A DNA stretch of 49,410 nt, from contig NZ_JAUMZV010000016.1 of assembly GCF_030527935.1 (NCBI RefSeq), forward strand, positions 1 through 49,410. Reading direction: 5' to 3'. The translations under genes and the position numbers were made by a program. Shown here piece by piece: positions 40,284 through 48,751 of the stretch. Within the stretch, counting starts at the first letter, position 1. Every line of letters starts with the position of its first letter. The stretch comes from Kingella sp. (in: b-proteobacteria) (lineage in GTDB: Bacteria; Pseudomonadota; Gammaproteobacteria; Burkholderiales; Neisseriaceae). The notes under the pieces were generated by a model. It ran no database searches. It was not told where the DNA came from and saw only the letters and a program-made list of their open reading frames with translations.

Positions 40284-41462
40284 ATGCAGCTCACCCCCCT
40301 ATTCCAGCCCACCCCGCTCACATCCCTGCCCCCGCTCTCGCTCTACATCCACATCCCATGGTGCATCCAAAAATGCCCCTATTGCGACTTCAATTCCCAC
40401 AAAATCAAAACCACACTGGATGAGCAGAGCTACATCCAAGCCCTGATTGCCGACCTAGAAACCGAGCTGCCGCACATCTGGGGTCGCCCGATAGAAACCA
40501 TCTTTATCGGCGGTGGCACGCCCAGCGTGTTCAGCGCACAAGCAATTGACGAGCTGCTCTCCGCCATCCGCGCCCGCGTGAAAATCCAGCCCGACGCCGA
40601 AATCACGCTAGAAGCCAACCCCAGCACCTTTGAGCGCGAAAAATTCCACAGCTTCAAAGCAGCAGGCATCAACCGCCTATCCATCGGCGTGCAAAGTTTC
40701 AACGATGCGCACCTTGCCCGCATCGGGCGCATCCACAACACCGCCGAAGCCCACGCCGCCATCCAAGATGCCGTGCAGATTTTTGAGCGCGTAAACATAG
40801 ACTTAATGTATGCCCTGCCGCATCAAACCCTCGCCCAAGCCCAAGCCGATGCCCAAGCCGCCATCGCCCACGGCACCAGCCACATCAGCGCGTATCATCT
40901 CACGCTAGAACCCAACACCCCATTCGGGCACACCCCGCCGCAAGGCATCCCCGACAGCGAAACCGCCCAAGACATAGAAGACACCGTACACGCCGCCCTA
41001 GCCGCCGCAGGCTACGCCCAATACGAAACCAGCGCATTCGCCACCGCCCCAAGCCAACGCGCCCGCCACAACCTAAACTACTGGCAATTTGGCGACTACA
41101 TCGGCATCGGCGCAGGCGCGCACGGCAAAATCAGCTACCACAGCCACATAGAACGCACCAGCCGCAGCCGCCACCCCAGCGAATACCTTGCCGCCATGCA
41201 AAAGCAGCCTGCAACCGCCATCCGCCGCGCCCCCATCGCACCGCAAGATTTAGCAGGCGAATTTATGATGAACGCCCTGCGCCTGCTGGACGGCGTGCCC
41301 AGCGCATTTTTGCCCGAACGCACAGGCATCAACGCCGCCCAAATCAGCCGCGCCATCCAAGCCGCCCAGCAAAAAGGGCTGCTGGACAGCAACCCGCTGT
41401 ATTTCCGCCCCACCGCGCTGGGGCAACGGTTTTTGAACGATTTGATTGAGTTGTTTTTGTGA
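40284..41462 (+). CDS. hemW: Radical SAM heme chaperone HemW
   Basis: HemW is a heme-inserting relative of coproporphyrinogen dehydrogenase HemN. The 392-residue product has the cluster motif C27-IQK-C31-PY-C34-DF after LYIHIPW, FIGGGTPSVF, EANPSTFEREKFHSFKAAGI, RLSIGVQSFND, LMYALPHQT and the heme-binding HNLNYW characteristic of HemW. It is shorter than HemN (about 457), supporting HemW. A DUS-derived near-match occurs in QKQPATA. The ATG lies in a CCC/CAC-rich leader without a clear ribosome site. Confidence 0.94.
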   Translation: MQLTPLFQPTPLTSLPPLSLYIHIPWCIQKCPYCDFNSHKIKTTLDEQSYIQALIADLETELPHIWGRPIETIFIGGGTPSVFSAQAIDELLSAIRARVKIQPDAEITLEANPSTFEREKFHSFKAAGINRLSIGVQSFNDAHLARIGRIHNTAEAHAAIQDAVQIFERVNIDLMYALPHQTLAQAQADAQAAIAHGTSHISAYHLTLEPNTPFGHTPPQGIPDSETAQDIEDTVHAALAAAGYAQYETSAFATAPSQRARHNLNYWQFGDYIGIGAGAHGKISYHSHIERTSRSRHPSEYLAAMQKQPATAIRRAPIAPQDLAGEFMMNALRLLDGVPSAFLPERTGINAAQISRAIQAAQQKGLLDSNPLYFRPTALGQRFLNDLIELFL

Positions 41463-41861
41463 ACAGGGTGGCGGGTTAGGGCAGCCTGAAAACGAGCGAA
41501 GTGCGTTTCTGCGAAGCTAAAACGTTTTTTAAATGCGGTATTTAGATTTTCAGGCTGCCTATTTCACACGGACAACATTAGTTAAATGATTAACACAAAT
41601 CATTGTTGCGAACACGATGGCGCGGATTAAGGCAGCCTGAAACATACCAAGAATGGCTGACACTACACGGGGTGCAGGGGCTTGCCCCTGCTCGTGGTAG
41701 GCGGCGAAACGCCTGCCCTGGCAAAAAATAGCTATGTTTAAAAGCAGCCTGAAACTCCGTTCTACGAAGCTAACATCTTATCCCACAAGCAAAAGCCCAT
41801 TTTCGTCCACACCCATTTCCATTTTCAGGCTGCCTGAACCCATCCCCCAAAAAACCCCACC
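41463..41861. repeat. Repeat-filled gap between hemW and the MFS gene
   Basis: 399 bases with a GAGCGAAG-family repeat (about 41495-41525), several DUS, and two adjacent hairpins: GCAGGGG-CTTG-CCCCTGC (41674-41691) and AGGCG-GCGAAA-CGCCT just after. I see no gene. Confidence 0.6.
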
Positions 41862-43253
41862 ATGACCACCCAACCCATCCCCCACCGTCTTCTCCCCCTG
41901 CTCCTTGCCACCGCCGTTTTCATGCAAATGCTGGATGCCACCGTGCTCAACACCGCGCTGCCCACCATGGCAACCGCCCTGCACGAATCGCCGCTGCAAA
42001 TGCAATCCGCCGTGGTTTCCTACGCGCTCACGCTCGCGCTGCTGATGCCGTTAAGCGGCTGGTTGAGCGACCGTTTCGGCATCCGCCAAGTGTTTTTTGG
42101 CGCGATGCTGATTTTTGTGCTCGGCTCGGCCCTGTGCGCTGCCGCCACCAATTTGCCGCTGCTGGTTGCCGCCCGCGTGGTGCAAGGCATTGGCGGCGCG
42201 ATGATGACACCTGTGCCGCGCCTTGTGATGGTGCGCGCCTACGACAAAACCCAGTTGATTAACATGATGAATTATGTGGTGATGCCCGCGCTCATCGGCC
42301 CGATTATTGGCCCGATTGTTGGCGGCTACTTGGTGGAATACGCTTCTTGGCATTGGATTTTTTTGATTAACCTGCCCGTGGGGCTGGCGGCGGCGTATCT
42401 CACGCGCAAAATCATGCCCGATTTTGCGCAAGTTGCCGCGCCGCGCAAGTTTGATTTGGCAGGGTTTTTGTTATTTGGCGCGGGTGCGGTGGGGCTGAGC
42501 GTGGCGGTGGAAACGCTGCAACGCGCCGATGAAGCATGGCTTGCCGCTGGTCTAATGCTGCTGGGCATCGCTGCGCTGGCGGGCTATGTGTGGCACGCCA
42601 AGCGCACCGCCGAGCCTTTGTACGACAAAAATCTGCTCAAAGTGCGCACCTATCGCTTGGGGCTGCTGGGCAACCTGTCGGGGCGCATCGGCATGAGTTC
42701 GCTGCCGTTTATTCTGCCCTTGCTGCTGCAAGTGGGCTTTGGGCGCAACGCAAGCGTGTCGGGCTGGGCGTTAGCCCCGATTGCCGCCGCGTCTATTTTC
42801 GCCAAATCGCTGGTGAAACCGCTGGTAACGCGCTTTGGCTACCGCAAAATGCTGATGAGCAACACCGCCATCATCGGCGCGATGATTATGCTGCTCGCCC
42901 TGCCCACCGCCCACACGCCGCTTTGGCTGCTCACTCCGCTGTTGCTGCTACTGGGCGCGTGCAATTCCATCCAGTTCACAGGCATGAACACCATCACGCT
43001 GGCGGATGTGCGCCCTTATCAAGCCGCCAGCGGCACCAGCTTAATGTCGGTAAATCAACAGCTTGCAGTGGGCTTTGGCACGGCAATCAGCGCGGCGTTG
43101 CTGCATTATTTTTCCACGCTGCCCGCTCTGGCAGGCAATGTGCAAACCGCGTTTCGCTGCACCTTCTTGGCAATCGGCGGCTTTACCCTGTTTTCAGGCT
43201 TGATTTTTGCGCGACTGCATCGGCTGGATGGCGAGAATTTGATTGAGCGGTAA
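41862..43253 (+). CDS. mdtD: MdtD-like MFS drug transporter
   Basis: A 463-residue major facilitator protein of the DHA2-like group, closest by eye to MdtD. Helix 1 carries MLDATVLNTALPTMATAL (motif D1-type), the helix 2-3 loop SGWLSDRFGIRQVFFGAML (motif A), helix 4 RVVQGIGGAMMTPVPRLVMV (motif B) and helix 5 MPALIGPIIGPIVGGYLVEY (motif C of antiporters). About 12-14 membrane segments run to residue 450. Substrates are unpredictable; no adaptor or outer-membrane gene is adjacent. King/sim overlapping DUS lies just upstream (41824-41838). Confidence 0.88.
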   Translation: MTTQPIPHRLLPLLLATAVFMQMLDATVLNTALPTMATALHESPLQMQSAVVSYALTLALLMPLSGWLSDRFGIRQVFFGAMLIFVLGSALCAAATNLPLLVAARVVQGIGGAMMTPVPRLVMVRAYDKTQLINMMNYVVMPALIGPIIGPIVGGYLVEYASWHWIFLINLPVGLAAAYLTRKIMPDFAQVAAPRKFDLAGFLLFGAGAVGLSVAVETLQRADEAWLAAGLMLLGIAALAGYVWHAKRTAEPLYDKNLLKVRTYRLGLLGNLSGRIGMSSLPFILPLLLQVGFGRNASVSGWALAPIAAASIFAKSLVKPLVTRFGYRKMLMSNTAIIGAMIMLLALPTAHTPLWLLTPLLLLLGACNSIQFTGMNTITLADVRPYQAASGTSLMSVNQQLAVGFGTAISAALLHYFSTLPALAGNVQTAFRCTFLAIGGFTLFSGLIFARLHRLDGENLIER

Positions 43254-43377
43254 CGATGCGGGTTTGATGGATAAAGGCAGCCTGAAAACGAGCGAAGCGA
43301 GTTTCAGCGAAGCTAAAACAGCATCTAAACCCGTTTTCAGGCTGCCTTTTTCCCAATATCCCCAAGAAAGCCCCAAA

Positions 43378-44229
43378 ATGTCCCAAACCCTCCCCCTATC
43401 CCAAATCAACCAAAGCACAGGCGCAAAGCGCACCATCGCCAACATGGCAAAGAAAATGCGCCTAGACCCCGCATGGCTGCACACCCTGCTTAGACTGCAT
43501 TGGAACTACGACAAAGTCGGGCGCGAAGCCATGGGCTGGGTAACGCCCGCCGCCGATGCCGATTTCGCCGCCGCCATCGCCCGCATCAACCACGCAGTCA
43601 ATATTAAGCACTCCGCTTCGCCACATGGGCAGCCTGAACCCCCCATCGCCCCCGATGCCGCCGCCCAAGCCGTGCTGCACGCCCTTGCCCACACCAACGA
43701 AGCCGAGCTACAACAACGCTTTGCCGCCGCCGTCCAGCGCGGCGACACCAGCATCGTGCAAGAATACGCCCGCTACCATTTCTACCGCCACGCCACCGCC
43801 GAACGCCTGATCGCCCGCTGGCCGCAACCGCTCACCCCCGAAGCCATCGCCAAGCAACTCTTCTTCAAAGTCTTTTCCGCCTACCACGACTGCCACCCCT
43901 ACGTCTGCCTTGTCCTGCCCCTGCCCTACACCCAAACCGACTACACCCCAAGCCGCTGGCTAGACGACTTTCTCGCCGCCGTGCAACGCACCCCGCCGCC
44001 CACCCTCAGCGACCTACTCACCACCCTCGCGCCCCATTGCACAGGCAACAAAAAATTCCGCCAAGAAGTGCTGCAAGCCCTCTCCTACGCAGGCTTGCTC
44101 CAAGTAAACGGACACTCCGTGCGCGAGCAATACCTGCCCGACTGCCAAAACCAATACAGCACGCACTTTATGTCTAACGAATGGTCGTACCCGCTTCGGT
44201 TTTGGAACGACGGGCAAAAGGCAGCCTGA
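43378..44229 (+). CDS. Conserved-looking protein of unknown function
   Basis: A 283-residue soluble protein that I do not recognise. It begins MSQTLPLSQINQSTGAKRTI with a basic stretch (AKRTIANMAKKMR). The middle is Ala-rich and helical (AAQAVLHALAHTNEAELQQR), followed by YHFYRHATAERLIARWPQPL, HDCHPYVCLVLPLPYTQTDY and a C-terminal HFMSNEWSYPLRFWNDG. It ends QKAA-stop, with the stop inside a DUS. The next gene starts two bases later, so the two are surely co-transcribed. Start choice rests on the frame; a repeat and DUS lie upstream. Confidence 0.7.
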   Translation: MSQTLPLSQINQSTGAKRTIANMAKKMRLDPAWLHTLLRLHWNYDKVGREAMGWVTPAADADFAAAIARINHAVNIKHSASPHGQPEPPIAPDAAAQAVLHALAHTNEAELQQRFAAAVQRGDTSIVQEYARYHFYRHATAERLIARWPQPLTPEAIAKQLFFKVFSAYHDCHPYVCLVLPLPYTQTDYTPSRWLDDFLAAVQRTPPPTLSDLLTTLAPHCTGNKKFRQEVLQALSYAGLLQVNGHSVREQYLPDCQNQYSTHFMSNEWSYPLRFWNDGQKAA

Positions 44230-44231
44230 AA

Positions 44232-44576
44232 ATGCCAATCAAACCGCCGCAAGACAAATTTGGCCTAACCGCCGTTGTCGCGCTGGTGCACGCCGATGCG
44301 CCCACCCTGCGCCCGCTGCTGCCCGAACTGTTGGCATGGCTGCAAGACAGCAATTGGTTGATTGCTGCGCCGCTGGCAGAGGTTTTGCGCCCGCATCAGC
44401 AAGCGTTTGATGCGGAGATTGCGGCGGTGCTGCGCGGCGATGATGCGGTTTGGAAAACATCACTGCTGGCAGGCTTGCTGGATTGCCGCGCGGGCGATGA
44501 AACGGTACGCGCTGCCGAGCGGACAGAAGGCGCAGACGAAGCGGCGCGGGATTTTTTGGCGCGGCGGGCAGGGTAG
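44232..44576 (+). CDS. DUF5071-like protein
   Basis: A 114-residue helical protein with LRPLLPELLAWLQDSNWLIA, PLAEVLRPHQQAFDAEIAAV and WKTSLLAGLLD, resembling the DUF5071 domain, where W-L-Q-D-x-N-W followed by a small repeat-like helix pair is typical. Function is unknown; similar small domains can occur next to toxins as immunity proteins, but I see no toxin signature in the partner. Its ATG lies in the tail of the DUS that closes the upstream gene (CCTGAAAATG), without its own ribosome site, so translational coupling is likely. Confidence 0.65.
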   Translation: MPIKPPQDKFGLTAVVALVHADAPTLRPLLPELLAWLQDSNWLIAAPLAEVLRPHQQAFDAEIAAVLRGDDAVWKTSLLAGLLDCRAGDETVRAAERTEGADEAARDFLARRAG

Positions 44577-44593
44577 CGCGATGCGTAACAAAA

Positions 44594-44634
44594 AGGCAGC
44601 CTGAAAACGCGCTTTACTCGTTTTCAGGCTGCCT
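44594..44634. terminator. DUS inverted pair between the DUF5071 gene and nadK
   Basis: AGGCAGCCTGAA (44594-44605) and TTCAGGCTGCCT (44623-44634) form a stem between convergent genes, with A and T tracts on either side. Confidence 0.65.
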
Positions 44635-44652
44635 ATTGCTTGGCGTGCTCCC

Positions 44653-45540
44653 TCAAATCAACTGCTCCCCCCAATGCAATTTTTGCCGCAATGTCTTGTA
44701 ATACTGATAACTATTCGGGTGCAACACGCGCAGTTCGTTGTGGTAGAGGTGGATGATGATTTCATCCATGTTTTGAATATCCACAAACGATTGCCCATCG
44801 TAATGCACGCGCGCGTCGCCCGCTTTGGTAATCAGGATGCGGATTTCGTTGGCATCGCCAATCACAATCGGGCGGTTGGTCATGGATTGCGGGCAAATCG
44901 GCACCAGCGTCAGGGCGCGGATGGCGGTTTGCAGAATCGGGCCGCCCGCCGCCAGCGCGTAGGCGGTTGAGCCTGTGGGCGTGGACACAATTAAGCCGTC
45001 GCTGCGCTGGGTGTACACAAATTCGTTGTTGATAAACACTTCAAATTCAATAATTTGCCCTGCGCCTCCGCGCGACAGCACCACATCATTGAGCGCGATA
45101 CCGTGATAAATCGTTTCGCTGCCGCGCTGCACGGTGGTTTCCAGCAGGATGCAGTCGTCCGCCAAATAATCGCCCGCCAGCATTTTGCTCAGTTCCGCCA
45201 CCATGTTTTCGCGCGGCACTTGGGTGAGAAAGCCCAAATGCCCTTGGTTTACACCAATCAGCGGCACGCGATAGGGTGCGGCTTCGCGGGCGGCGGAAAG
45301 AAATGTGCCATCACCGCCAAGCACCAAAATCAAGTCGCAATCTTGCCCGATGTTGTCGCTGATGGCGCAAAGCTGCTGGTCGGCTTCGCTGACTAAACCG
45401 TTGTCGGCGCAGGGTTTGTCTATCACGATGGCAAGCTGTTGCGCGTGCAAAAAGGCGATAAGTTGGTGGATAACGGGGGCGATGTCGGGCGTGTTGGGGC
45501 GGGTGAGTATGCCGATGCGGTGGAATTTGCTGGGGTTCAT
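44653..45540 (-). CDS. nadK: NAD kinase
   Basis: NadK phosphorylates NAD to NADP. The 295-residue product has the catalytic G75-GDGT79 in LILVLGGDGTFLSAAREAA, GVNQGHLGFLTQV, ALNDVVLSRG and SDGLIVSTPTGSTAYALAAG, all family hallmarks, and normal length. The ribosome site before ATG 45540 is weak. It is a single gene, convergent with the DUF5071 gene. Confidence 0.97.
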   Translation of the reverse strand: MNPSKFHRIGILTRPNTPDIAPVIHQLIAFLHAQQLAIVIDKPCADNGLVSEADQQLCAISDNIGQDCDLILVLGGDGTFLSAAREAAPYRVPLIGVNQGHLGFLTQVPRENMVAELSKMLAGDYLADDCILLETTVQRGSETIYHGIALNDVVLSRGGAGQIIEFEVFINNEFVYTQRSDGLIVSTPTGSTAYALAAGGPILQTAIRALTLVPICPQSMTNRPIVIGDANEIRILITKAGDARVHYDGQSFVDIQNMDEIIIHLYHNELRVLHPNSYQYYKTLRQKLHWGEQLI

Positions 45541-45675
45541 GGTAAGAGAGTTTTTTTGGTGGGGGGGGATTAGGCAGCCTGAAATAGGGTTGGCGGATGG
45601 TTTTTTCAGGCTGCCTTATAAACCATAGCGCACGGTATAGTCAGCCTGAAAATATCTTCCATCCATTCTCAGGCT

Positions 45676-45848
45676 GAAACCTTTGCAAAATCTAAAACAC
45701 TACAAGAAATAGTCAATTCTCCGTCATTCCCGCGCAGGCGGGAATCTTGGTTAAGCTAACGCAATGATTTGTTTTTGCATGAGTTTATAAATATTAAGCA
45801 AGATTCCCGCCTGCGCGGGAATGACGGCATTTCTTAATTTTTCAGGCT
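45676..45848. repeat. dRS3-like hairpin element, copy D (gap 45541-45851)
   Basis: Left arm TGAAACCTTTGCAAAATC; two perfect dRS3-type 20-mers at 45726-45745 and 45803-45822. The right GCAAAGG arm is missing, and a DUS follows directly. The rest of the gap holds DUS copies. Confidence 0.82.
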
Positions 45849-45851
45849 GCC

Positions 45852-47000
45852 TTAAATAAACGGACTTGCTTTCACCAAACACGCAATATGCGCTTTCGCA
45901 CTTTTGGCAAGGCTGGTGAGCTTATAGCCGCCTTCTAGCACCGAAACAATCCGCCCTTCGCTGTGGCGATTGGCAATCAGCATGATTTTTTTGGTTATCC
46001 ATTCATAATCGGCTTCGGTTAGGTTCAGATGCCCAAAATCGTCGTTGCGGTGGGCATCAAAGCCTGCGGCAAAAAATATCATCTGCGGGCGAAAGCTGGC
46101 AAGGCGCGGCAGCCATTGGGCGCGCACCACATCGCGAAACGCATCGCTGCCATCGCCTGCTTTGAGCGGCGAGTTAATCACATTCGGATTGCTGCCCGTA
46201 AACGGCACGCCGCTAAACGGATACAGCGGATGCTCAAACGATGACAACAACATCACGCGCGGGTCGTCGCGGAAAATGTCTTCCGTGCCATCGCCGTGGT
46301 GCAAATCAAAATCCACAATCGCCACCCGCGCCAAGCGGTATTCGGCGATGGCGTGCATGGCGGCAACGGCAACATTGTTGATAAAACAAAAACCTGCGGC
46401 CTTATCGGCATGGGCGTGATGGCCGGGCGGGCGGATGGCGCAAAAGGCGTTTTTGGCTTGCTTTTTCATCACCATGTCCACCGCTTTAATGGCTGCGCCA
46501 GCGGCATGGCGGGCGGCGGCGAGCGTGTCGCGGCTTAAATAGGTGTCTTCTTCAATTTTCACCGTGCCATCGCTGGGGATTTGGTTTTCTAGGTTATTCA
46601 AATATTTGCGCGTGTGCACCCGCGCGAGTTGAATATCGGTTACTTCGGGGGCTTCAATCTTTTGCAACAAATGCCACAAGCCCGATTTGCGCAACACGCA
46701 CTCAATCGCTTCCAGCCGCTTCGGGCTTTCGGGATGCTCGCCGTTCACAAAATAGGCAAGGCAGGCGGGCGAAAATATCCACGCCGTGCGCCCTTTAATC
46801 GCCAGCAAGCGCAGCAATTTGGCGCACACAAAACGATACTGCCGAAGCATCAGCATCACAGGAAACGGCGGTTTGGCGGGCAAATGGTTTTTCAGGCTGC
46901 CTATCACGCGGCGTGTGCGAATCCGCGCCCAGCGGATAATCTTGTTGGCAAGGCGTTTCAGGCTGCCTAAACGGCTTTTGCGGTGTGTCATCCCGTTCAT
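45852..47000 (-). CDS. Histone deacetylase family (acetoin-utilisation-like) hydrolase
   Basis: A zinc hydrolase of the HDAC/AcuC/polyamine-deacetylase superfamily, 382 residues from ATG 47000. Active-site features are RPPGHHAHADKAAGFCFINN, the zinc ligands in VDFDLHHGDGTEDIF and AAGFDAHRNDDFG, and VLEGGY near the end. The core begins at about FSPACLAYFVNGEHPESPKR; the roughly 70 residues before it are basic and contain two DUS-encoded GSLK motifs, so translation may start later, for example at MLMLRQYRF. It begins four bases after the folB stop, implying an operon. Substrate is unknown (acetylated polyamine or small amide are options). Confidence 0.85.
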   Translation of the reverse strand: MNGMTHRKSRLGSLKRLANKIIRWARIRTRRVIGSLKNHLPAKPPFPVMLMLRQYRFVCAKLLRLLAIKGRTAWIFSPACLAYFVNGEHPESPKRLEAIECVLRKSGLWHLLQKIEAPEVTDIQLARVHTRKYLNNLENQIPSDGTVKIEEDTYLSRDTLAAARHAAGAAIKAVDMVMKKQAKNAFCAIRPPGHHAHADKAAGFCFINNVAVAAMHAIAEYRLARVAIVDFDLHHGDGTEDIFRDDPRVMLLSSFEHPLYPFSGVPFTGSNPNVINSPLKAGDGSDAFRDVVRAQWLPRLASFRPQMIFFAAGFDAHRNDDFGHLNLTEADYEWITKKIMLIANRHSEGRIVSVLEGGYKLTSLAKSAKAHIACLVKASPFI

Positions 47001-47004
47001 CGGC

Positions 47005-47355
47005 TTAAACACGCTGGCGTTCAATTTCAATGCCCACTTCGCGCACATCGGGCAACACGCCCGCCTTGCTCACGCGCAAACGCAGCTGCGGCGTGGGATA
47101 GTGTTCAAACACAAGCTGGGCAACAAATTCGGCAAGGCTTTCCAGCAATTTGAAATCGCAATCGGCCAGCTCTTGGCGAATAAGCTGGCACACTTCGCCA
47201 TAATGAATGGTGTGTTCAATGTTGTCGTCTTGATGGCTGTTTTCGGGCAAAACAATGTCTAAATCCAAGATAAGCGTTTGCTTATGCTGGCGTTCCCAGT
47301 CATACACGCCAATGAGTGTATCCGCCTTCATGCCGTGTAAGAAAATTTTGTCCAT
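47005..47355 (-). CDS. folB: Dihydroneopterin aldolase
   Basis: FolB cleaves 7,8-dihydroneopterin in folate synthesis. The 116-residue product starts MDKIFLHGMKADTLIGVYDW, with the catalytic-site E21, TIHYGEVCQLIRQEL, LLESLAEFVAQLVF and the catalytic Lys in LRVSKAGVLPDV. Length is normal. It is divergent from plsY with a 65-base shared promoter region, an arrangement common in proteobacteria (folB-plsY). The HDAC-like gene follows after four bases. Confidence 0.95.
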   Translation of the reverse strand: MDKIFLHGMKADTLIGVYDWERQHKQTLILDLDIVLPENSHQDDNIEHTIHYGEVCQLIRQELADCDFKLLESLAEFVAQLVFEHYPTPQLRLRVSKAGVLPDVREVGIEIERQRV

Positions 47356-47420
47356 TTGCTTAAAGTTCCGTTAAAATATGCACGATTTTTGTTATTGTAA
47401 ACGAAAGGCGCGGTGTTTGT

Positions 47421-48137
47421 ATGTTCTTATTCGCATTGATGATTGCGGTAGTGGCGTATTTAATCGGTTCTATTTCAGCCGCCATTTTGGTGTCCAAAAA
47501 AATGAACTTGCCCGACCCCAAAACCTACGGCTCGGGCAACCCTGGGGCAACCAACGTGCTGCGCAGCGGCAACAAAAAAGCCGCCGCGTTTACCCTGCTG
47601 GGCGATGCGTTTAAAGGCTTGCTGGCGATTGGCTTGGCGCGTTGCTTAACCACTTGGCTGGGCTTACCCGATTACACCGTGGGCTTGGCGGCGATGGCAG
47701 TGGTGCTGGGGCATATGTATCCCATTTTCTTCGGCTTTAAAGGCGGCAAAGGCGTGGCAACAGGCTTTGGCGTGATTTTAGCGATGTCGTTTTGGACAGC
47801 ATTTTGGGTAGCGTTGATTTGGGCAACGATTGCGTTTAAGTTCAAAAAATCTTCGCTCGCCGCTTTAATCGCCGCCGCGTGTGCGCCGTTTACCGCATTT
47901 ATCGTGATGACACATCCGTATCACCCCAGCTGGGGCTGGTCGTTGACGGTGGTGGCTGCGCTGGTGATTATGCGCCATCGCGACAACATCAAACGAATGC
48001 AAGCAGGCAACGAACCTGATGTGGGCAACACCGCCGCGCCCGCACAACCTGCCAACCCTGTTGCACCCGTGGCAGAACCTGCCGCTCAAAAAGTAGAGCA
48101 AGTGTTGGTGTTGCAAAAAAACGCGCGCCGCTCGTAA
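47421..48137 (+). CDS. plsY: Acyl-phosphate:glycerol-3-phosphate acyltransferase PlsY
   Basis: PlsY acylates glycerol 3-phosphate from acyl-phosphate, the first step in phospholipid synthesis, in the inner membrane. The 238-residue product has the three conserved motifs: LIGSISAAILVSKK, YGSGNPGATNVLRSGNKKAA and GHMYPIFFGFKGGKGVATGF, with about five helices, and RHRDNIKRMQAG at the end of the core (about residue 197). A further 40 residues rich in Ala, Pro and Val form an unusual C-terminal tail. The ribosome site is weak. Divergent from folB. Confidence 0.95.
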   Translation: MFLFALMIAVVAYLIGSISAAILVSKKMNLPDPKTYGSGNPGATNVLRSGNKKAAAFTLLGDAFKGLLAIGLARCLTTWLGLPDYTVGLAAMAVVLGHMYPIFFGFKGGKGVATGFGVILAMSFWTAFWVALIWATIAFKFKKSSLAALIAAACAPFTAFIVMTHPYHPSWGWSLTVVAALVIMRHRDNIKRMQAGNEPDVGNTAAPAQPANPVAPVAEPAAQKVEQVLVLQKNARRS

Positions 48138-48144
48138 ACCGATT

Positions 48145-48181
48145 TTCAGGCTGCCTGAGAGCATTGTTTAGGCAGCCTGAA
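48145..48181 (+). terminator. DUS inverted pair downstream of plsY
   Basis: TTCAGGCTGCCT (48145-48156) and AGGCAGCCTGAA (48170-48181). It marks the boundary to the AT-rich segment; no DUS is seen beyond it. Confidence 0.65.
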
Positions 48182-48204
48182 ATGTATTTGGTTTGGATGA
48201 AAAT

Positions 48205-48717
48205 ATGATGAATGTTAAGAAAATAGCGTTTATAACAACAAGTTTATTAGGCTTGCTATTTACTTCGCAGATATTTGCGAAACAGAAAGAAAAAATACCT
48301 GATTTTTCGGGTCATTGGGGGTTTGTTGAGTTGCTTTGTGAACGCGATTTGTATATGGCTGAAAATTATGTTTTTAAGCAAAAAGACCATAAGGTATGGG
48401 GCACTTACAATGGAGGGGCATCAGCAGGAAAAGGTTATGATGAAGGAAAAGTTAGAGGAGTAATTAAAGGAAATAGGCTGTTTATTCAAGAATGTAGCAC
48501 TCCTGATGAATATAGAACGCTAATTGATGTGTGTCCAAAATATTCACACATATACTATTTTTTTGTTAAAAAAAATAACAATACATTGAAACGATATTTT
48601 ATTTACAAGAAATATAATAATGATTATAGTCATTTAGAAAGAAAGGGGAAGCCTGATATGTTTTATAGAGATAGAAAAAATAAGCCAGCTTCTGTAAAAA
48701 AAATTGGGGGTTGTTAA
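48205..48717 (+). CDS. Small secreted protein of unknown function (AT-rich cassette)
   Basis: A 170-residue protein with a Sec signal peptide (MMNVKKIAFITTSLLGLLFT..., cleavage after SQIFA). The mature part is KIPDFSGHWGFVELLCERDL, VFKQKDHKVWGTYNGGASAG, VRGVIKGNRLFIQECSTPDE and a Lys/Asn/Tyr-rich C-terminus ending KKIGGC. Four cysteines could form disulfides. I recognise no family, but the FSGHWG...G...G pattern suggests a small beta-barrel. GGA lies seven bases before ATG 48205. Base composition is far more AT-rich than the neighbours, a sign of transfer. It is followed after 34 bases by the next gene. Confidence 0.75.
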   Translation: MMNVKKIAFITTSLLGLLFTSQIFAKQKEKIPDFSGHWGFVELLCERDLYMAENYVFKQKDHKVWGTYNGGASAGKGYDEGKVRGVIKGNRLFIQECSTPDEYRTLIDVCPKYSHIYYFFVKKNNNTLKRYFIYKKYNNDYSHLERKGKPDMFYRDRKNKPASVKKIGGC

Positions 48718-48751
48718 TTTATGAGTTTATTTGCTTAACGAGAGGATAGTT

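Noticed and set aside
47001..47048. Start of the HDAC-like protein inside folB
   Set aside because: It would overlap the end of folB without a ribosome site, and the family core begins much later.
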